Source: Daphnia pulex (lineage: Eukaryota > Arthropoda > Branchiopoda > Diplostraca > Daphniidae). Taken from it: 64,000 nucleotides of DNA. Position 1 is the first letter of the stretch, and each line of letters opens with the position of its first letter. Below, piece by piece: positions 49,623-62,307 of the stretch. A program made the translations under genes and the position numbers. A model generated the notes under the pieces. That model saw nothing but the letters and a program-made list of their open reading frames with translations, was not told the DNA's origin and searched no databases. The DNA is taken from assembly GCF_021134715.1 (NCBI RefSeq), contig NC_060019.1, positions 1,550,001 to 1,614,000 on the forward strand, in the 5' to 3' direction.

Positions 49623-51725
49623 ATGTGGACTACGTTATTCGTCTCGATTTTGGTACTGGTGAATGTCTGCCCATCCAACACTTCCAAAATTTCGCCATGG
49701 ACTAAACTGCAAATATCTCCTACTGAACTTTGCTCTATGCCCTACGGCAGTTTTCGAGTGAACATTTACCAACACGCAAGCAATAACAAAAGTGACCAAA
49801 GCAACAACAAGTTTTTCTACGCTCCCATCGCCCTGCTAGATCACCAAAGTGCCGTCAGTCAATTCAACAACATCACGATGCTCCAGGAGATTCGATTCCG
49901 CATTGAAATGTGGAACGATATCGTCGAAAGCGAAGTGGTGAAGTATTTAAGCAAAGTAGTCGATCACGAAGTTCAACCTCATCAAGTGCAAGTGATACCC
50001 TTCGAGAAGGTGGTACTCGTCAGTACAATACCACCAAAAGCTGATTCTTTAACCACCAATTGGCTGCCTTTTGAATTCCACAAATCACTGCCATTTTCTC
50101 TTTCGTGTTTCGAACGAAATGTTTGCGACCAACTCGCTCAAGACATGCGCTCCAAACCCGAACAGTTCAACTATTTAAAATTTCTCTTCAGTTGGACGTG
50201 TCAGACTACGGAAACTAAGGACACAGTCATCCGCATGGAAAATGTCATTTCGAGTCAAATGGTTAACAAACTACAGCGAAGATTCAGTCAAGACACAAAA
50301 GAAGTTTTCCTGACTGCCAATGACGAGAAGCAACTTTTAGCAGAAACGACAACTAATGTCTTGATGGATACTTTCAAGGACTCGGATATCGTTTCACCTC
50401 ACTCGGGACGGGTTGTTTATAACTCGTTGAACAACTTGCTCTTCTCTTCCACGGCCACCATTAAGGATCAAAGCGATTGGGACTTGGTCTTTTGGACAGA
50501 CGACTTTTACCGACCGGATAAAACTTCGGACACGTTGAACAAAATTTTTGAAAAAATGAACACGGAAGGACAAGAAAAGTTGCGGAGGTTGTATCACCAT
50601 GCAGATAAAATAGACGGCGAAGTGGCAAAGTTCATCGAGTTATTTGCAGATGAAGCAAACTCTACTAACGAATTATACCGTCACGGCTCAACGACGAAGG
50701 AGGGTATCGAAACATTTTATCGAGAAAGTAAAGACCACGTCATCTGGGCTAGTGATAAATTCATTCCCAAACTGCTGTCGCTCAATAGATTTAAACTGGC
50801 ACAGTTAAGAGACCAACTATCGCTGCAATATCGTAAAGTGTCTATCCGTTACACCGCCGCCGCCCTGTCGATCCCTATGAATTTCGCCCAAAATGCTGAC
50901 ATGACAGTCACAGACGAATGGCACAGTCTCAAGCTCAGCGTAGCCAATCTGACAAAAGGATTATTAGGTAAGAAATGGTAATGCTAAATGCATCTCAATA
51001 AAAACCTATCAAGTATGTTGCGATCCAAATGAACAGGAAAAACAAGCGCAGAGAACTTCGACAAAATACCTAGATCTTGCGACGATCTTCGGAGGATCGG
51101 ACACACCCATAGCGGATTGTATTCGATTATGGGAGCTCAAACGGTTAAAAGCGTCTATTGCAACTTTACAAAGCTTTCCAGTGATGCGGGTATAAAGCTC
51201 AATTATATTATAATCAAATTACGGATCTATTTATTTGAGTCAACCTTTGCAGATTTCCAGAAATTGATTGGATTTTTAGACGTCAAGTCATCGCCAACTT
51301 ATTTCTTCGTGCAGAGAAAAACCAAGTTTGGGAAAAAAAATATTCCTATTCCTTTCGAAGTGGAAAGACTAAACACAGGAGGAGCCATGAACTTGGAGAC
51401 AGGAAAATTTACAGCCCCTGTATCAGGAACTTATTTCTTTTCCTTTTCAGGAGTGATGGTATTTGGTTCAACATATCAGTTTATCAATATGGGATTATAT
51501 AAAAATGATGAATTAATGGGAGCTGGTCATTCTGATGAGAGTAGTCAATCTGAGATGCTATCCTTACAATCGACACTCAATTTGAAAAGAGGGGATGAAA
51601 TATGGTTGCAGATTTTTAGCATGTCAACATCAGGAGGGGGCATACGTGGAGATTATTTCAATAACTTTAATGGCTTTCTCTTACAGGAAAATATTGTTGA
51701 AACATATGGGAATCTTACATTATAA
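49623..51725 (+). CDS. Secreted protein with long unknown N-terminal region and C1q domain
   Basis: The exons are 49623-50967, 51037-51189 and 51253-51725, giving 656 aa. The first ATG opens a signal peptide (MWTTLFVSILVLVNVCPSN). Residues of about 25-445 form one large single-exon region without a family I recognise; it contains LLDHQSAVSQFN, VQVIPFEKVVLVS and a CFERNVCDQLAQDM block with few cysteines. Exon 2 encodes PRSCDDLRRIGHTHSGLYS and VYCNFTKL, a fibrinogen-like motif common before C1q domains in Daphnia proteins. Exon 3 encodes the C1q jelly roll (IPFEVERLNTGGAMN, GTYFFSFSG, STLNLKRGDEIWLQI). C1q-domain proteins are secreted, usually trimeric binding proteins, often in innate recognition. 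The ligand is unknown. Confidence 0.85.
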
Positions 51726-52263
51726 TTAAGTTAAACTGCAAGTGGAAGCAAAATGGAGGCTGAATTTACTAATGCAGAAAACAATTTCTATAAATTAAAT
51801 AATCTAAGTGGACAACCGGCTCAGACAAAATCTCTAAGAATATGCTGTAAGAAAATAGATCGTGCTGCTTACCAAATATGTTGGCTAAAGTTAGCTTAAA
51901 AAAAAGTCACAAGTTTAAAATAAAAATATGTCATTGTGCATCCATTTCAGATTCACTTTTCAGGTGTCAAACCACACAAAAGACTAAAATTCCAAAATAA
52001 GTAAATAACCCTTTCCCTCTTCCTGCTGCTGCGAATAACATGCGTGGTTGCCACATGAAAATGCCATTGGCAATGACGGGAAAAGCTTAAAAAAGTGGCA
52101 TGAAATTTGTTTTAAATAAATGTCATGAGTAGGCCTATAAACCGAGAATTAAACTACAAATTAGAAATTGAATATCAAATCGCAGTAACAATCAATCAAT
52201 GAAATTTATTATCACCACAATAGGTTCGGAGATATTCCTCACATGATGTAAACAAAATCAACC
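51726..52263. other. Convergent intergenic region
   Basis: This separates the 3' ends of the C1q-domain gene (+) and CXXC1 (-). On the minus strand a poly(A) signal AATAAA lies at about 52204-52210, some 55 bases after the CXXC1 stop. No gene is seen. Confidence 0.45.
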
Positions 52264-54743
52264 TTAAGTATCGTCTTCCATGGCAAGTTTTTTATTGGCT
52301 GCTGCATAGGCCTCAGAGCTGTCCGAGGTAACACCAGTTTGACCAGCGTACTGTTGCTGCTGTTGTTGCATTAATTCATGATTGAAAGTTGAATGAAGTA
52401 TGAGCGGTAAAAGTCCAGCGCGCTGCGCCATGGCAGTTCGGATTTGACGTTCTTTTTCGAATAGTTCATCGAGTTTCAGCCACTGGCGAACTCTTTCCAT
52501 GTCAATCTCGGCTCTTCTTAGCTTCTCCCAATTGTTGTGCTTGACGCACTTTTTCTTCTGAATCAAGCAGAATTCGCCAGTTTCATCAAAGACGTTCCGT
52601 ACCGACGGATACCCGCATACATCAGTGTCATTGACCTATACAAAAGGAGACGTCACACTTCATAGATTCGAACTTAATATATCTTGAGAAAATTACCTTG
52701 GGATCTTTACAATGCTCCGGACATAGAACACGAAGTCGTTTGCAGTAAGTTCGGTTATTTGGATTGTAAAAGTCGCAAAACATGTTGTTGCCTTCTATCT
52801 TCGTTTGGAAGATTGAACCAAACGAAGTTTGACTTTCGTATTTGTTGAAACATCGCTCCATGTGCCGAATGGCATTGGTTTCTAAACAAGTATATTAAAA
52901 AGGAATATGATTTTTGACCCTAACTATCCAATGATCATTTACTTACGTGTAACACCGATGCCGCAAGTAACGCACTGAACAGTGGCCGATTCCGTTTCGC
53001 CGTCTCCACCTTCATCTGCTTCATCGTCAGAGTTTATGTCTACTGTAAATTTTTTCGCCTTTGCTGTTATTACGTCCAATTCCTGCATTGGTATCAACAT
53101 AATCTTTTAGATACATGCCAGTAAACTTAACACTATGATAAAACTCAACCTTTTGTTTGAGATCTAGTTCTTCCAAAGCTTCACGGGCATCGGTTTGCTG
53201 TTTACGAATTTGTTCCAACTCTTTCTTGTTCTTCTCTTCGGCTATACAAGGTGTTAAGCCCCACTCTTGAATGCGTTGAGGCAAAATCTGTACGAAAACG
53301 ACATTTTCCCACGGTTTTTTTATTTACAAAACTATTAAAATAACTAACCTGATAAATACGAGTAGTAGCCAATTTGAGACCACATTGGTCACTGCAATAT
53401 TTACTTCCAGGTCGGGAAGCGTTGATGCATTGGGGACCATAACAGTGGATAACCTGAAATTGTGTTGATAATAACAATAAATTACCACATAAAACCATTT
53501 AAGAAATAGTATGCTTTACTTTTTGTTTATTCCGAGCCGGAGATTTTTCAACTTCGCTTTCACCTCCAGAATCTGTCGACGACGTAATTCTCTTTCTGCG
53601 GCGATGTTCCCCAGTAGTCGCAGAGGAACGGTATCTCCCCTTTGTTTTTTCCTGGAACAGAAATTTTAGTTAAAGGGAATGAAATTGGAAGTGAAGTAAA
53701 AATAAAACACCTTTTTATTGGTTGAATGTCGAGATGGTTTAGGGGCTGGAACAGGAGGTTTCTCTTTCCGAAGACTTGGCTCCCAGACGTCATCGTCGGA
53801 ATAGTTTGCTTCTTTCAGGACAGGTTTTACCACAGGCTCATCTTCTTCAGATTTTATCTCGACTTTCTTCTGCTGTAAATATTTAATGCATTTTTAGTAA
53901 TTATTTTATGCGTAAAATTTTTAAAATTGAGTAATACCTTTGGGGCGAAGGTAAGACAGACTCGATATTTACATTGTTGACGAGATTTCCCTTTACAGGC
54001 GTCACACTTGTTACAGTTATCTACTCGATAACAAGCGATACATTCACCACAATGGGGATATTGTGGAGTAGATTCCTTCTTTTCCTGTCGTTTCTTTGCT
54101 TTTTTTGCTGCCTCTTCCTTTCCTGCCTGTTCTAATTTCTTTTGTTTGTACTTGATTGTCAAACTGGGATCCCTTTGTCTACATTTCTAAAAATTAATCA
54201 TACATTTTTTAAAAATAAAATAGCAAAATACAGAAATAAAAAATCAATGCATTACTGGACAGAAGAACTTTTTTATGAAGCGGGACTCTTCCTCAGTAAT
54301 ATCTAGTCAAATTTAAGCATGTTCCAATTACATTATTTAGTTATGTTCAGATATACAATATACCTATGCAGTCTCCATGATACCAATCTTCACAATAGTC
54401 ACAACCACTGAATAAATAGAAAATTTGATGCATAAAATATATTTTTAAAATGAAAAAAACTAGATTTAGTTTCTAGAAGACTTACATCATAAATCTACTA
54501 GCATCAGAACTACGGCAGATGCAGTAAAGTTGTTCTTCAAGACCATGTTCTTCTTGCCTCATCATAAGGTCAATTTTAGATTGCCTCTCCGGCAATGTAT
54601 GGTGTTTTGATATGTAATCTTTCTATAGATTTAAAAAAAAAAGAATGACTTTTAACTCCTATTCAAAAGTTGTTCATAACAGAATGAAGGTAACAGTACT
54701 GAACACGTAGGCCTAAATATACACGTAGTTCACTTACCGACAT
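52264..54743 (-). CDS. CXXC1: CXXC-type zinc finger protein 1 (CFP1), H3K4 methylation subunit
   Basis: Twelve minus-strand exons: 54743-54738, 54622-54486, 54407-54364, 54302-54256, 54186-53938, 53872-53711, 53651-53520, 53453-53349, 53287-53150, 53082-52947, 52881-52697 and 52635-52264. They join in frame to 570 aa (human 656). CFP1 binds unmethylated CpG and guides the SET1/COMPASS H3K4 methyltransferase. Domains: a PHD finger (about 34-82; YCICRSSDASRF, YCEDWYHGDC, FFCPKCR), an intact CXXC finger (CGECIACYRVDNCNKCDACK then CKYRVC), an acidic and basic linker, and a conserved C-terminal region (RHMERCFNKYESQTSFGS, CEH-type cysteines, WEKLRRAEIDMERVR). All zinc ligands are present, unlike in the copy at 36-38 kb. 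It has a two-codon first exon and lies head to head with the zinc-finger gene at 55.15 kb. Confidence 0.95.
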
Positions 54744-55149
54744 TTTTAGGAGGTAGGTTAGATAATCAAACAACTTGAAACGGTGAATTACTAAAAGTTC
54801 TTGATACTAGCGAAATTTGATTCAATAACGTGCGGATTCAACTCTTTTTAAAAAGTGTCTTTCTTTCCTTGTTGTCGAATTGTGATCTGTCAACAAGCTG
54901 AGCTGAGTGCTAACTGGCGAGGAGATAGGGAACTGCTATTAAAATCGTACTAGCTTATTTGATCGCTGGTAGATGGCAGTCGATGGTTCAATTGTCAACA
55001 ATTCACAATATTTGCATTTGATAACAACACCACGTTATTGTACTCAGAATCCTGTTTTTCACTTACGTATAAAGGTAAAAAGCAGTTAGCAAATAGCTTA
55101 GTTTAATTTACCTTTTAATTATTTATTGACCATTTACTGTCGTGAAAAG
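54744..55149. promoter_or_regulatory. Divergent promoter region of CXXC1 and JAZ-type zinc-finger gene
   Basis: Only 406 bp separate the two start codons on opposite strands, so the genes very probably share a bidirectional promoter. About 230 bp of the CXXC1-proximal side is conserved in the pseudogene copy at 36225-36457. No TATA box is obvious. Confidence 0.6.
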
Positions 55150-56059
55150 ATGGCCGAGTTTTATTGTGCTCATTGTAAGGTCCAAATGAACTCAAAATCT
55201 CAGTGGGATGCCCATGTAATTGGTGGGAAGCATATGAGAGCTGTTACAATGAATCAGCCCCTAGCAGTTGACATGTCAGCAGCAAGTATAAATTCAATTT
55301 ATATTGTGTGTTTTGATACCAGCATTCAATATGTTCATTTTTTTTACATAGTTGTCTTGCCCAATGGAAATTTCAAATGTAAAAGCTGTGATGATTTCGA
55401 GTGTTGTGGTCACATACCTTTTGAGCAGCATTTGATAGGAAAAAAGCATTTGAAAAACGTCCAGCGTGGCAAAGAGTCCACTCAGTTTAACACAGCTGTC
55501 AAGTCACCTCTTTATGGTCAACGGCAACCAACTGCTCCTCTAGTTCACTCTCCACCAGCAATGAATAGTGGTTCCTTACCAATTGCATTAGCCGATGTGT
55601 CTTCAGCATGTAAAGTCTTATTCACTCCACACAAGTCACCAGAAAAAATTGCATTAGCTGTAACATTTATTTGCTTTATTTTCAGTGTTGCAACCTGATG
55701 GATCATACAAATGTAAAGTTTGTGTTGACTTTACTTGCTCAGGCCCTATACCCATGCAGGATCATTTGAATGGAAAAAGTCATTTAAAGAATTTGAAAAC
55801 GTTTCCTGGCAGAAAATTAGCGTTTGAGCAAATGACCATTGCTGCTCCTACGTCTGAAGTCAATTACCGTCAGAGTTCGTTAACGGTCGACGAACGTATT
55901 GAAAAAGCGTGGAACCACCAGACAATTTGCGGCTACAACTACGATGAGTTATTTTCTAATCTGTCTATCGAGAAGAAGATTGAAGAGTTAAATCCACATT
56001 TTGCGTTTATCGGTAAAGATGATCCTATGCCCAATTTTGTCAAGTACTTGAGTATGTGA
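55150..56059 (+). CDS. Three-finger JAZ/U1-type C2H2 zinc finger protein
   Basis: The exons are 55150-55285, 55352-55609 and 55686-56059, giving 255 aa. There are three widely spaced fingers of the U1/JAZ type. Finger 1 is C-x2-C-x12-H-x5-H (CAHCKVQMNSKSQWDAH). Fingers 2 and 3 are C-x2-C-x13-H-x5-H (HLIGKKH, HLNGKSH). Fingers 2 and 3 each open an exon at the same phase and share a leader (LPNGNFKCKSC against QPDGSYKCKVC), so they arose by exon duplication. The family usually binds double-stranded RNA or RNA-DNA hybrids in the nucleus. The C-terminal 90 residues (ERIEKAWNHQTICGYNYDEL) are unassigned. An alternative upstream Met (55126) is in frame but the ATG with the better context was chosen. 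Confidence 0.85.
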
Positions 56060-56433
56060 TTAGTGTAATTTCAAAAAAAAAGCACAATCGATCCATTTTA
56101 TATGCTATCTCTTTGTTGTTTACGCTTCGGCTGTTTCGCTGGACTAAGAGCACGTTGAAAGAAAACCAAGGAAAGCAATTTTTGTATATGAACTATATTG
56201 GCCAACTTTGAAGAATGATAATAAAACTGTTTGGAAAAAACATTAGTCTTCTAATTGGGCAGGAGTGAGGAAACAACAGAGTTTTTGTTCCATCCAGGAA
56301 GCTTTCGGCTTTTCTTTGGAAAAATGCCAGAGCTAATTTGTTGCTTGCTCAGTAAAAATGTGGTAACACTCTAGCAGCTTGGGGGATGCATATCCGATCG
56401 CTCGTGAAACAGCCAATAACGCTAGATTCAAGG
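56060..56433. other. Convergent intergenic region
   Basis: A poly(A) signal (aataaaact) near 56219 probably ends the zinc-finger transcript. The minus-strand Star-like gene terminates at 56434. No other feature is seen. Confidence 0.45.
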
Positions 56434-57555
56434 CTAAATTTTGTTAAAAATGAAATCGTTTGCGAGCCAATTTGGGTCGGTGACTTCTTTGACCACTTCA
56501 TAGCCCTGCAACGTCATATATTCCCTAATCTGGTCTTTACCCTCTTTGTCATGGATAAACTCGACTGACAGGGTCTACAAACGTAATAAACAATTGTTAA
56601 TAAATATCTACATGAAATATATTTTGCTTTTAAAGTATACCTGAATTCTGACATTATTCCACGGTATGGTTTTCAGAACAGCTAATTCGTCGCCTTCAAT
56701 ATCTAAACTGAAGTAGTCTACTTCAGTTCGGTTGAGGGCTGCAAGGATAGAATATATTGGGAAGCATTGGACTTGGACGCTTCCCACTCGATTCTGATCG
56801 TCGAGTTGGTTTTGAGAGATTCTTCCTTGATTGAAAGCCTGTTTGAATACTACAGTTCTGCATACAACAAACAAATATGAAAGGCTCATTATTAAAGTGC
56901 TTGTCAAGCTTGTAAAAAGTGTGTCAATATTTACTTAGGACTGGAGGAGGTACTAAGGCAAGCAGGAACAGTCCATGCTCGACGATTTTTCTCTTGAACT
57001 TTCAAGAAGTTTTTGGGGTCGGCTTCAATCAAAACGCCTTCCCAACCTAAATTTCGTTCCATAAACAAAGTGTTTGAACGAAGTTCGCCATCCAAGGCAC
57101 CACATTCCACAAAAAAGCCATTCTCCTGTTGGGCAACAGTACAATAAACATTGAAACATGCGAACAACCTTTCGTGATAAACTGTTATTGTACCTTATTT
57201 TTCAAGATTTCAAGTATACTTTGAGCTTGCCCCATGGAAGGATTTGGAACCTCTGGTGCTTCAAGACTAAGCTTATTTTTAGATGGAGGGTGTAAGTATT
57301 GGCCACGCAGTAAACTTAATATGCAGGGGTCATCTTGATCCATAACTGCTGAATTCACATTTTCTGAAAATTTGAAACGAGAATTAGTTTGAATTCATCT
57401 TTAATAAATGAGTGACACATTACAACACCTGTATTGCATACCCCACTATAGTGAGGTTTTCCTTGGGAATGACTGGACTGGTAGTATATCAATATCACAC
57501 AGGCAAAACACACCCCCATGAACAACACAACAGGTCGCTTGAGAACTGGACTCAT
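56434..57555 (-). CDS. Star-like type II membrane protein with FkbM methyltransferase domain
   Basis: The exons are 57555-57429, 57363-57194, 57125-56935, 56857-56641 and 56574-56434, giving 281 aa. A short cytoplasmic N-terminus is followed by one membrane helix (VVLFMGVCFACVILIYY, about residues 8-26), so type II topology is likely. The luminal part has the Methyltransf_21/FkbM pattern: NGFFVECGALDGELRSNT, WEGVLIEADP, DYFSLDIEGDEL and a C-terminal LSVEFIHDK. This domain occurs in Drosophila Star, which helps EGFR ligands leave the ER, and in many arthropod paralogues. Methyltransferase activity is not shown for Star. Whether this is the Star orthologue or a paralogue cannot be decided here. 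The first ATG (57555) was used as the start. Confidence 0.82.
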
Positions 57556-60500
57556 TTCGAGAGAAAAGGTTTGACACCTGGGCAGTAACGGATTAATAAA
57601 CTTTTGCAGAGTTGTTATTGCACTTGAACGTGATGACAAGCTAGAAATGTCAGTTAGCTAAAATGCATTCCTTATTTAAAGTTAAAAGTGATAATTAAAC
57701 ACCACAGCAGAGTCTTCATTGGATTAATGCATAGCACGAAATACACAGGTGCGGAGAGGGTAACACTTATTAGAGAGAAAGTTTCTCTTACGACGAGCGA
57801 AAATTGGCAGACGGATCTCCATCAACAGCCCAGCTGCTGAAAAAAAAATTTCTTTACGTAGACTTCACTTTTATCGCCAACTGAACATTACACTCTCGAT
57901 AGTTGAATCACAAAACGATTGATACCTTGGAGCAGAAATATGATACACACACACACATAAAGACAGGTACTACTGAACGAGATACGTGTGTGTGTGTGCC
58001 TATGTACAGAGAACGTATTGGACTCGACTCATAACGTACAGTGGCACACAAGAACTGTTTTACAGGTGAGCTTTCTAAAGAACAAACATTAATACAGAAT
58101 ATGAGATACAAAGCAACAAACTGAGCCCGAGTGAAAGTGACAATTGCTTCGCGGTAGAGTACGTCGACTACGGCCCGCAAAACCAGTGTGTACTAAGTTG
58201 TTCCTCAACAACCAAAAGAGGGGCGGACTTGCAGCACAGAAGGCGTCGCCAAGTTTTGAAATAAAAATTCTGGAAAAATTGTTGGAGAACCAATTATTGC
58301 CAAATAAACAAATAAAAAACTTAAATGCTAGTTGTTTTAACAATATATAAAAGAAAACTTTGGTCACGCTAATCGAAAACTCTATAAAAACAAAATTGCA
58401 GTTAATTGCAACTTAGTAGCAATAAAATACGGATGGAGTATTTTATATCTTTATTCACATTGTTTTTGATAATAATGTGTTTGCGAAATAATCGTATCTT
58501 TTAGGATTAACTAGAGAAAACATTTACACGTGTGAAATTGGGTTTTATTTACGCTCGTCGATTTCGATCAAAATTCATCAAACTGGTTCTCCATTGTTTA
58601 CGTTCGATCTTCCGATTCGACCAAATAAAACTAAAAAAGCGATTTCCATAGTCTCCTTAATTTTTAAGAGGAGGAGATTCAGATCATTACCGCAACCATT
58701 TCTTAAAATAACTTCTTTCTCTTATTAAATGGGGTGATTGAACGATCATGGTTGGCTACATTAAGGAAAAATAAAATTCGAATCACTAGACTCAAAAGTG
58801 GTTCTGGTGTTGTATTGCAGCACGATTGTTGAAACAACGCCACAGGGCTCCTTTTTTTCAAAAATATAAAGCGATCATAATGTGATCGTCATTTTTTTTT
58901 TATTCAACAGAAATTGTACCTATTTCGAAATTTCTACTGTCATTCCTTGTAAAGCAAAACGAAATTTTTTTGCTCTCTCGGAAAAGAACGAGAACGTGAC
59001 CGACCTGATTTGAATGCACAATGTCATTAAAATCAAAAGTGTGTATATCAATCTTTCATTTTTTATTTTTTTTTATTCTTTGAAAAGTGACTTGAGGCTA
59101 TCAACATAATAAATATTCGTTGATGAAGCACCGGCCGGTGCGCGGTCATTGCTTGTCGAGTTAGACAGTTTGTTCAACCCGAGAATTTTTCACCGGGGGG
59201 TTACAGCAACCAACGTGATGGTAAAAAGAAAAAAAGGCGTTTACGCTACACTGATTATTACCACATGGCTGTGTTGAGCCTGTGTGGTGATCAACATTCT
59301 TCGACGTATGTGGATAGAAGCGGAGGAGAGAGTAAGCCGGTGTTACAACTTTTTTAAAATTTTGGCAAGAACTCGTCGTTCGACTTGTTGGGAAAGTGAA
59401 TCAGCATAATGCCTCCTCTCTCTGTTGAAACAAAAGTGCCGATCTCGTAAAATTTCTCCCTAGCGACCGAAGATCTGTCAGGGATGTATAGCGCTCTTTT
59501 CTTCTTCGACTACACGCCTGTTTGAAGGACAGACAAAATAATAACAACTGCGCCTTTTTTTTACTTTTCGGCTTTCTAAATACCGCCGTTGCTATGTCCG
59601 TTTTTGAAATATGTGGGCCGATTATTTATGGTGAACGAATTCTAAATTAAAATGTCTGTTTGGTTATCACGACCTCATTCAGATCGCCAAAAACATTTTC
59701 TCCGTTTGGGCGAAAGATTATCACGATTTCGATGGAAAGGTCATGAATACAGGGCGGTGCCCTGTTGGCAATTTCTCGTCGGAGAAAACGCGTTGGTGGC
59801 CGTGAGCATTTCACGATGCTGCTGATGTCATCTTCCCCGAACGCACCAGACTCGTTTAGAAGGAACAGAATGGAAAGAACTTTCTTTCAGATTCTTATCG
59901 ACAAGAGTTATAAATATTTATGAGCACCTGCAAAACTTGGCCTGTCCACTAAATCCCGCCGAAAAGAAAAATAAATTTGACAAAATTTAAAATTATACCT
60001 TTCAACGGGCCATAAAACGGCCAAGTCAGGCCTGGAGCGTGTATCACATTTGTCAAAAAAACAAAACAAAAACAAAAAAAAAAAAAAAAAAACAACTTTT
60101 ACTAAATTGACACCTGGTAAGTGAAGAAATTTGTGTCGAAATAATTTTCACCACTTCACGGTAAGTTACCGATGAATGAAACATTTCATCATGTGAATTT
60201 CGTTTGTTTTCCTTATCAAAATGATATCGGGCATTTCCCGCCTTATTATAGTGGGTCAACTAAAGTTTCTCTAATTGTTCGACAACCCATTCTTAGCCTT
60301 ATTATTTATAGACGGTCACCGTTATAAGGTTCCCAGACGACTGGTGCCCGCCTTTCTTGAAGTAGTTAGCCAACAGCGATACACTCACTCCTCTATAATA
60401 ATTATTTCCGCTAGCGAAGAATCGCTTCGAGTTAACGGCACCAGGTGTCTAGACACGACTTGACAGGTATTGAGTAACAGAAATTGCCCACGCACGGAAA

Positions 60501-61619
60501 AGTTCACCTATGACAAAAACAAATTTTTCTTGAATCCGCACTGGAACAGCGTAAAAAGAAAACCCGGGGCTAAAAACCTCCCAGTAAAGAGAGTTTTCAG
60601 AGTACATTTGATATTTTTCTTTTTTTTTAAGGAGGAGATTAAAATAAACAGAAGCAACAGCTGCGTCTGTGTTTCGTTTTTCAAAGTCGATGGGCCGTAC
60701 ACCTCCCGACAATTTGACAACGAATAACATAAAAAAGGGGAAAGAAAAAAAAGAATAATAAAACGTACATTGAACCTCCCTATAGCTCGATAGCTTTGCT
60801 AACCGAACCGGAACTGACAGCTGGAGGAATAAAAAAGGAAAAAAAAAAAAAGACAAAAGTCAAAAGAAAATTTTAGATTTTTTGAGATACAAAAACTAAA
60901 TTGTATAGGAGGAGTCGGTAAGCTTTGATATTAACTGTGAGAAATAAACCACGAACTTCTATTGTAATACGCTCCTACGAAAAACTAGTACATTACGTGA
61001 ATCATGCAATGAGCGTACCTTTTTTCACCTCTCCAAAGAAATGCAATATCGCCTGCTAAGATTTCTTCTCACACATTTCCTTATTTCACTGCTCTCGTTC
61101 TCATGTTAAGTCACCGATAGTAAACAAATGATAATGCACAAGTGACAAAGTTCATGAACGTGGAAGGTAACGACGTTCTTCGACTTTGTATTGATTTCTT
61201 ATCATTTGTTTGATATGTCGGCATTCATCCACCCGGATTTGAACTTTTGTCGAGACATATTTTGTATGATAAGACCTACAAATTAATCAGTACGTAAATA
61301 AATTGCGTGTTTCCCTTATTGCTCAATCCAACACTGTACAGAAATAGTTTTATGGTAGAAACAAGGAAAATAAGAGCCCAGACGCGTGGTCAAACAGACC
61401 GTGGATAATCTTTGTCGACGAGAGCATTAATAAAAAACCTCTGGCATCCCGACAGATTATCTACGAACTCAAAGACCACATATTTGAACTTTACCAAATT
61501 CAAACACACTTATCTATACTTGTTTTAAAAGGTTAACTGGGTGGGGCAAATAAACGCAAATCTCGTTAGTTTCCAATAAAATTAATTACTAAAGGTGAGA
61601 AGGTATAGAGAAGAGCAGG
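57556..61619. other. Long intergenic region
   Basis: About 4 kb without a supported gene. It contains an (AC/GT)n microsatellite pair at about 57940-58000, long A- and T-runs (60060-60092, 60838-60852) and GC-richer short stretches around 59100-59520. Open frames on both strands are short and without motifs. Confidence 0.4.
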
Positions 61620-61627
61620 TATAAATA
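61620..61627 (+). promoter_or_regulatory. TATA box of the opsin gene
   Basis: tataaata lies at a plausible distance from a 5' untranslated exon: transcription could start near 61650, with a donor (ctGTACGT) near 61733 and an acceptor (ctttacag) ending at 62290, 17 bases before the opsin ATG. The 5' exon and intron are inferred from splice signals only. Confidence 0.5.
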
Positions 61628-62307
61628 AAGCCAGTAACCTGAGCGCTAATGTAGACCAACAACGAGTCTCAGTCCAAGTACAGACGCAATTTCGTGCGTC
61701 TGAACACGTTAAATTACACGCATTGTTTACTGTACGTCAAATTTCTGTTTAATTTCATTAAAGCTTGAACGACTAAGTAAATCAAATTCGGACACCTTCG
61801 CAGAACTGTGACATACTACTGCTAAAATGACGTACCGGGTTAGCTTTTGGCGTTTACAAAAAACTTTGCAACCAGAGGGGCTGTTATATGAGACAAAAAG
61901 TATAGTCCTTGACCCCTTAACACGTACTCAAGAACTAAACAAGGTAAACGGAGCTTAGACCTCCGATAGATTGTTGATTTGATTTCCCTAAAAACCTGTA
62001 TTCACCATTAATCATAGTTTAACCTCTATACTAACAAACGAATAATGTTGTTAGTTTACTCTGCAGCCTGCAGAGATATATGTAAAGAACAAGTGGAGCG
62101 ACTGTTAACTTTGTGGCAAAGTTTCGGTACAAGCAAAGACGTAGGTCGAATCCTCAACACAAAAAGTTTTGAGCTAACAAACCAGCGTTTAACTTTCTCT
62201 CGAAATTAACTTTCATTCGATAAAGAGAAATGAAACTTAACTTTTACCTGCATTTTTTAGAAATTTGATTTTCATCCATTTTCTTTACAGCTTCATACAG
62301 GAAAAAA

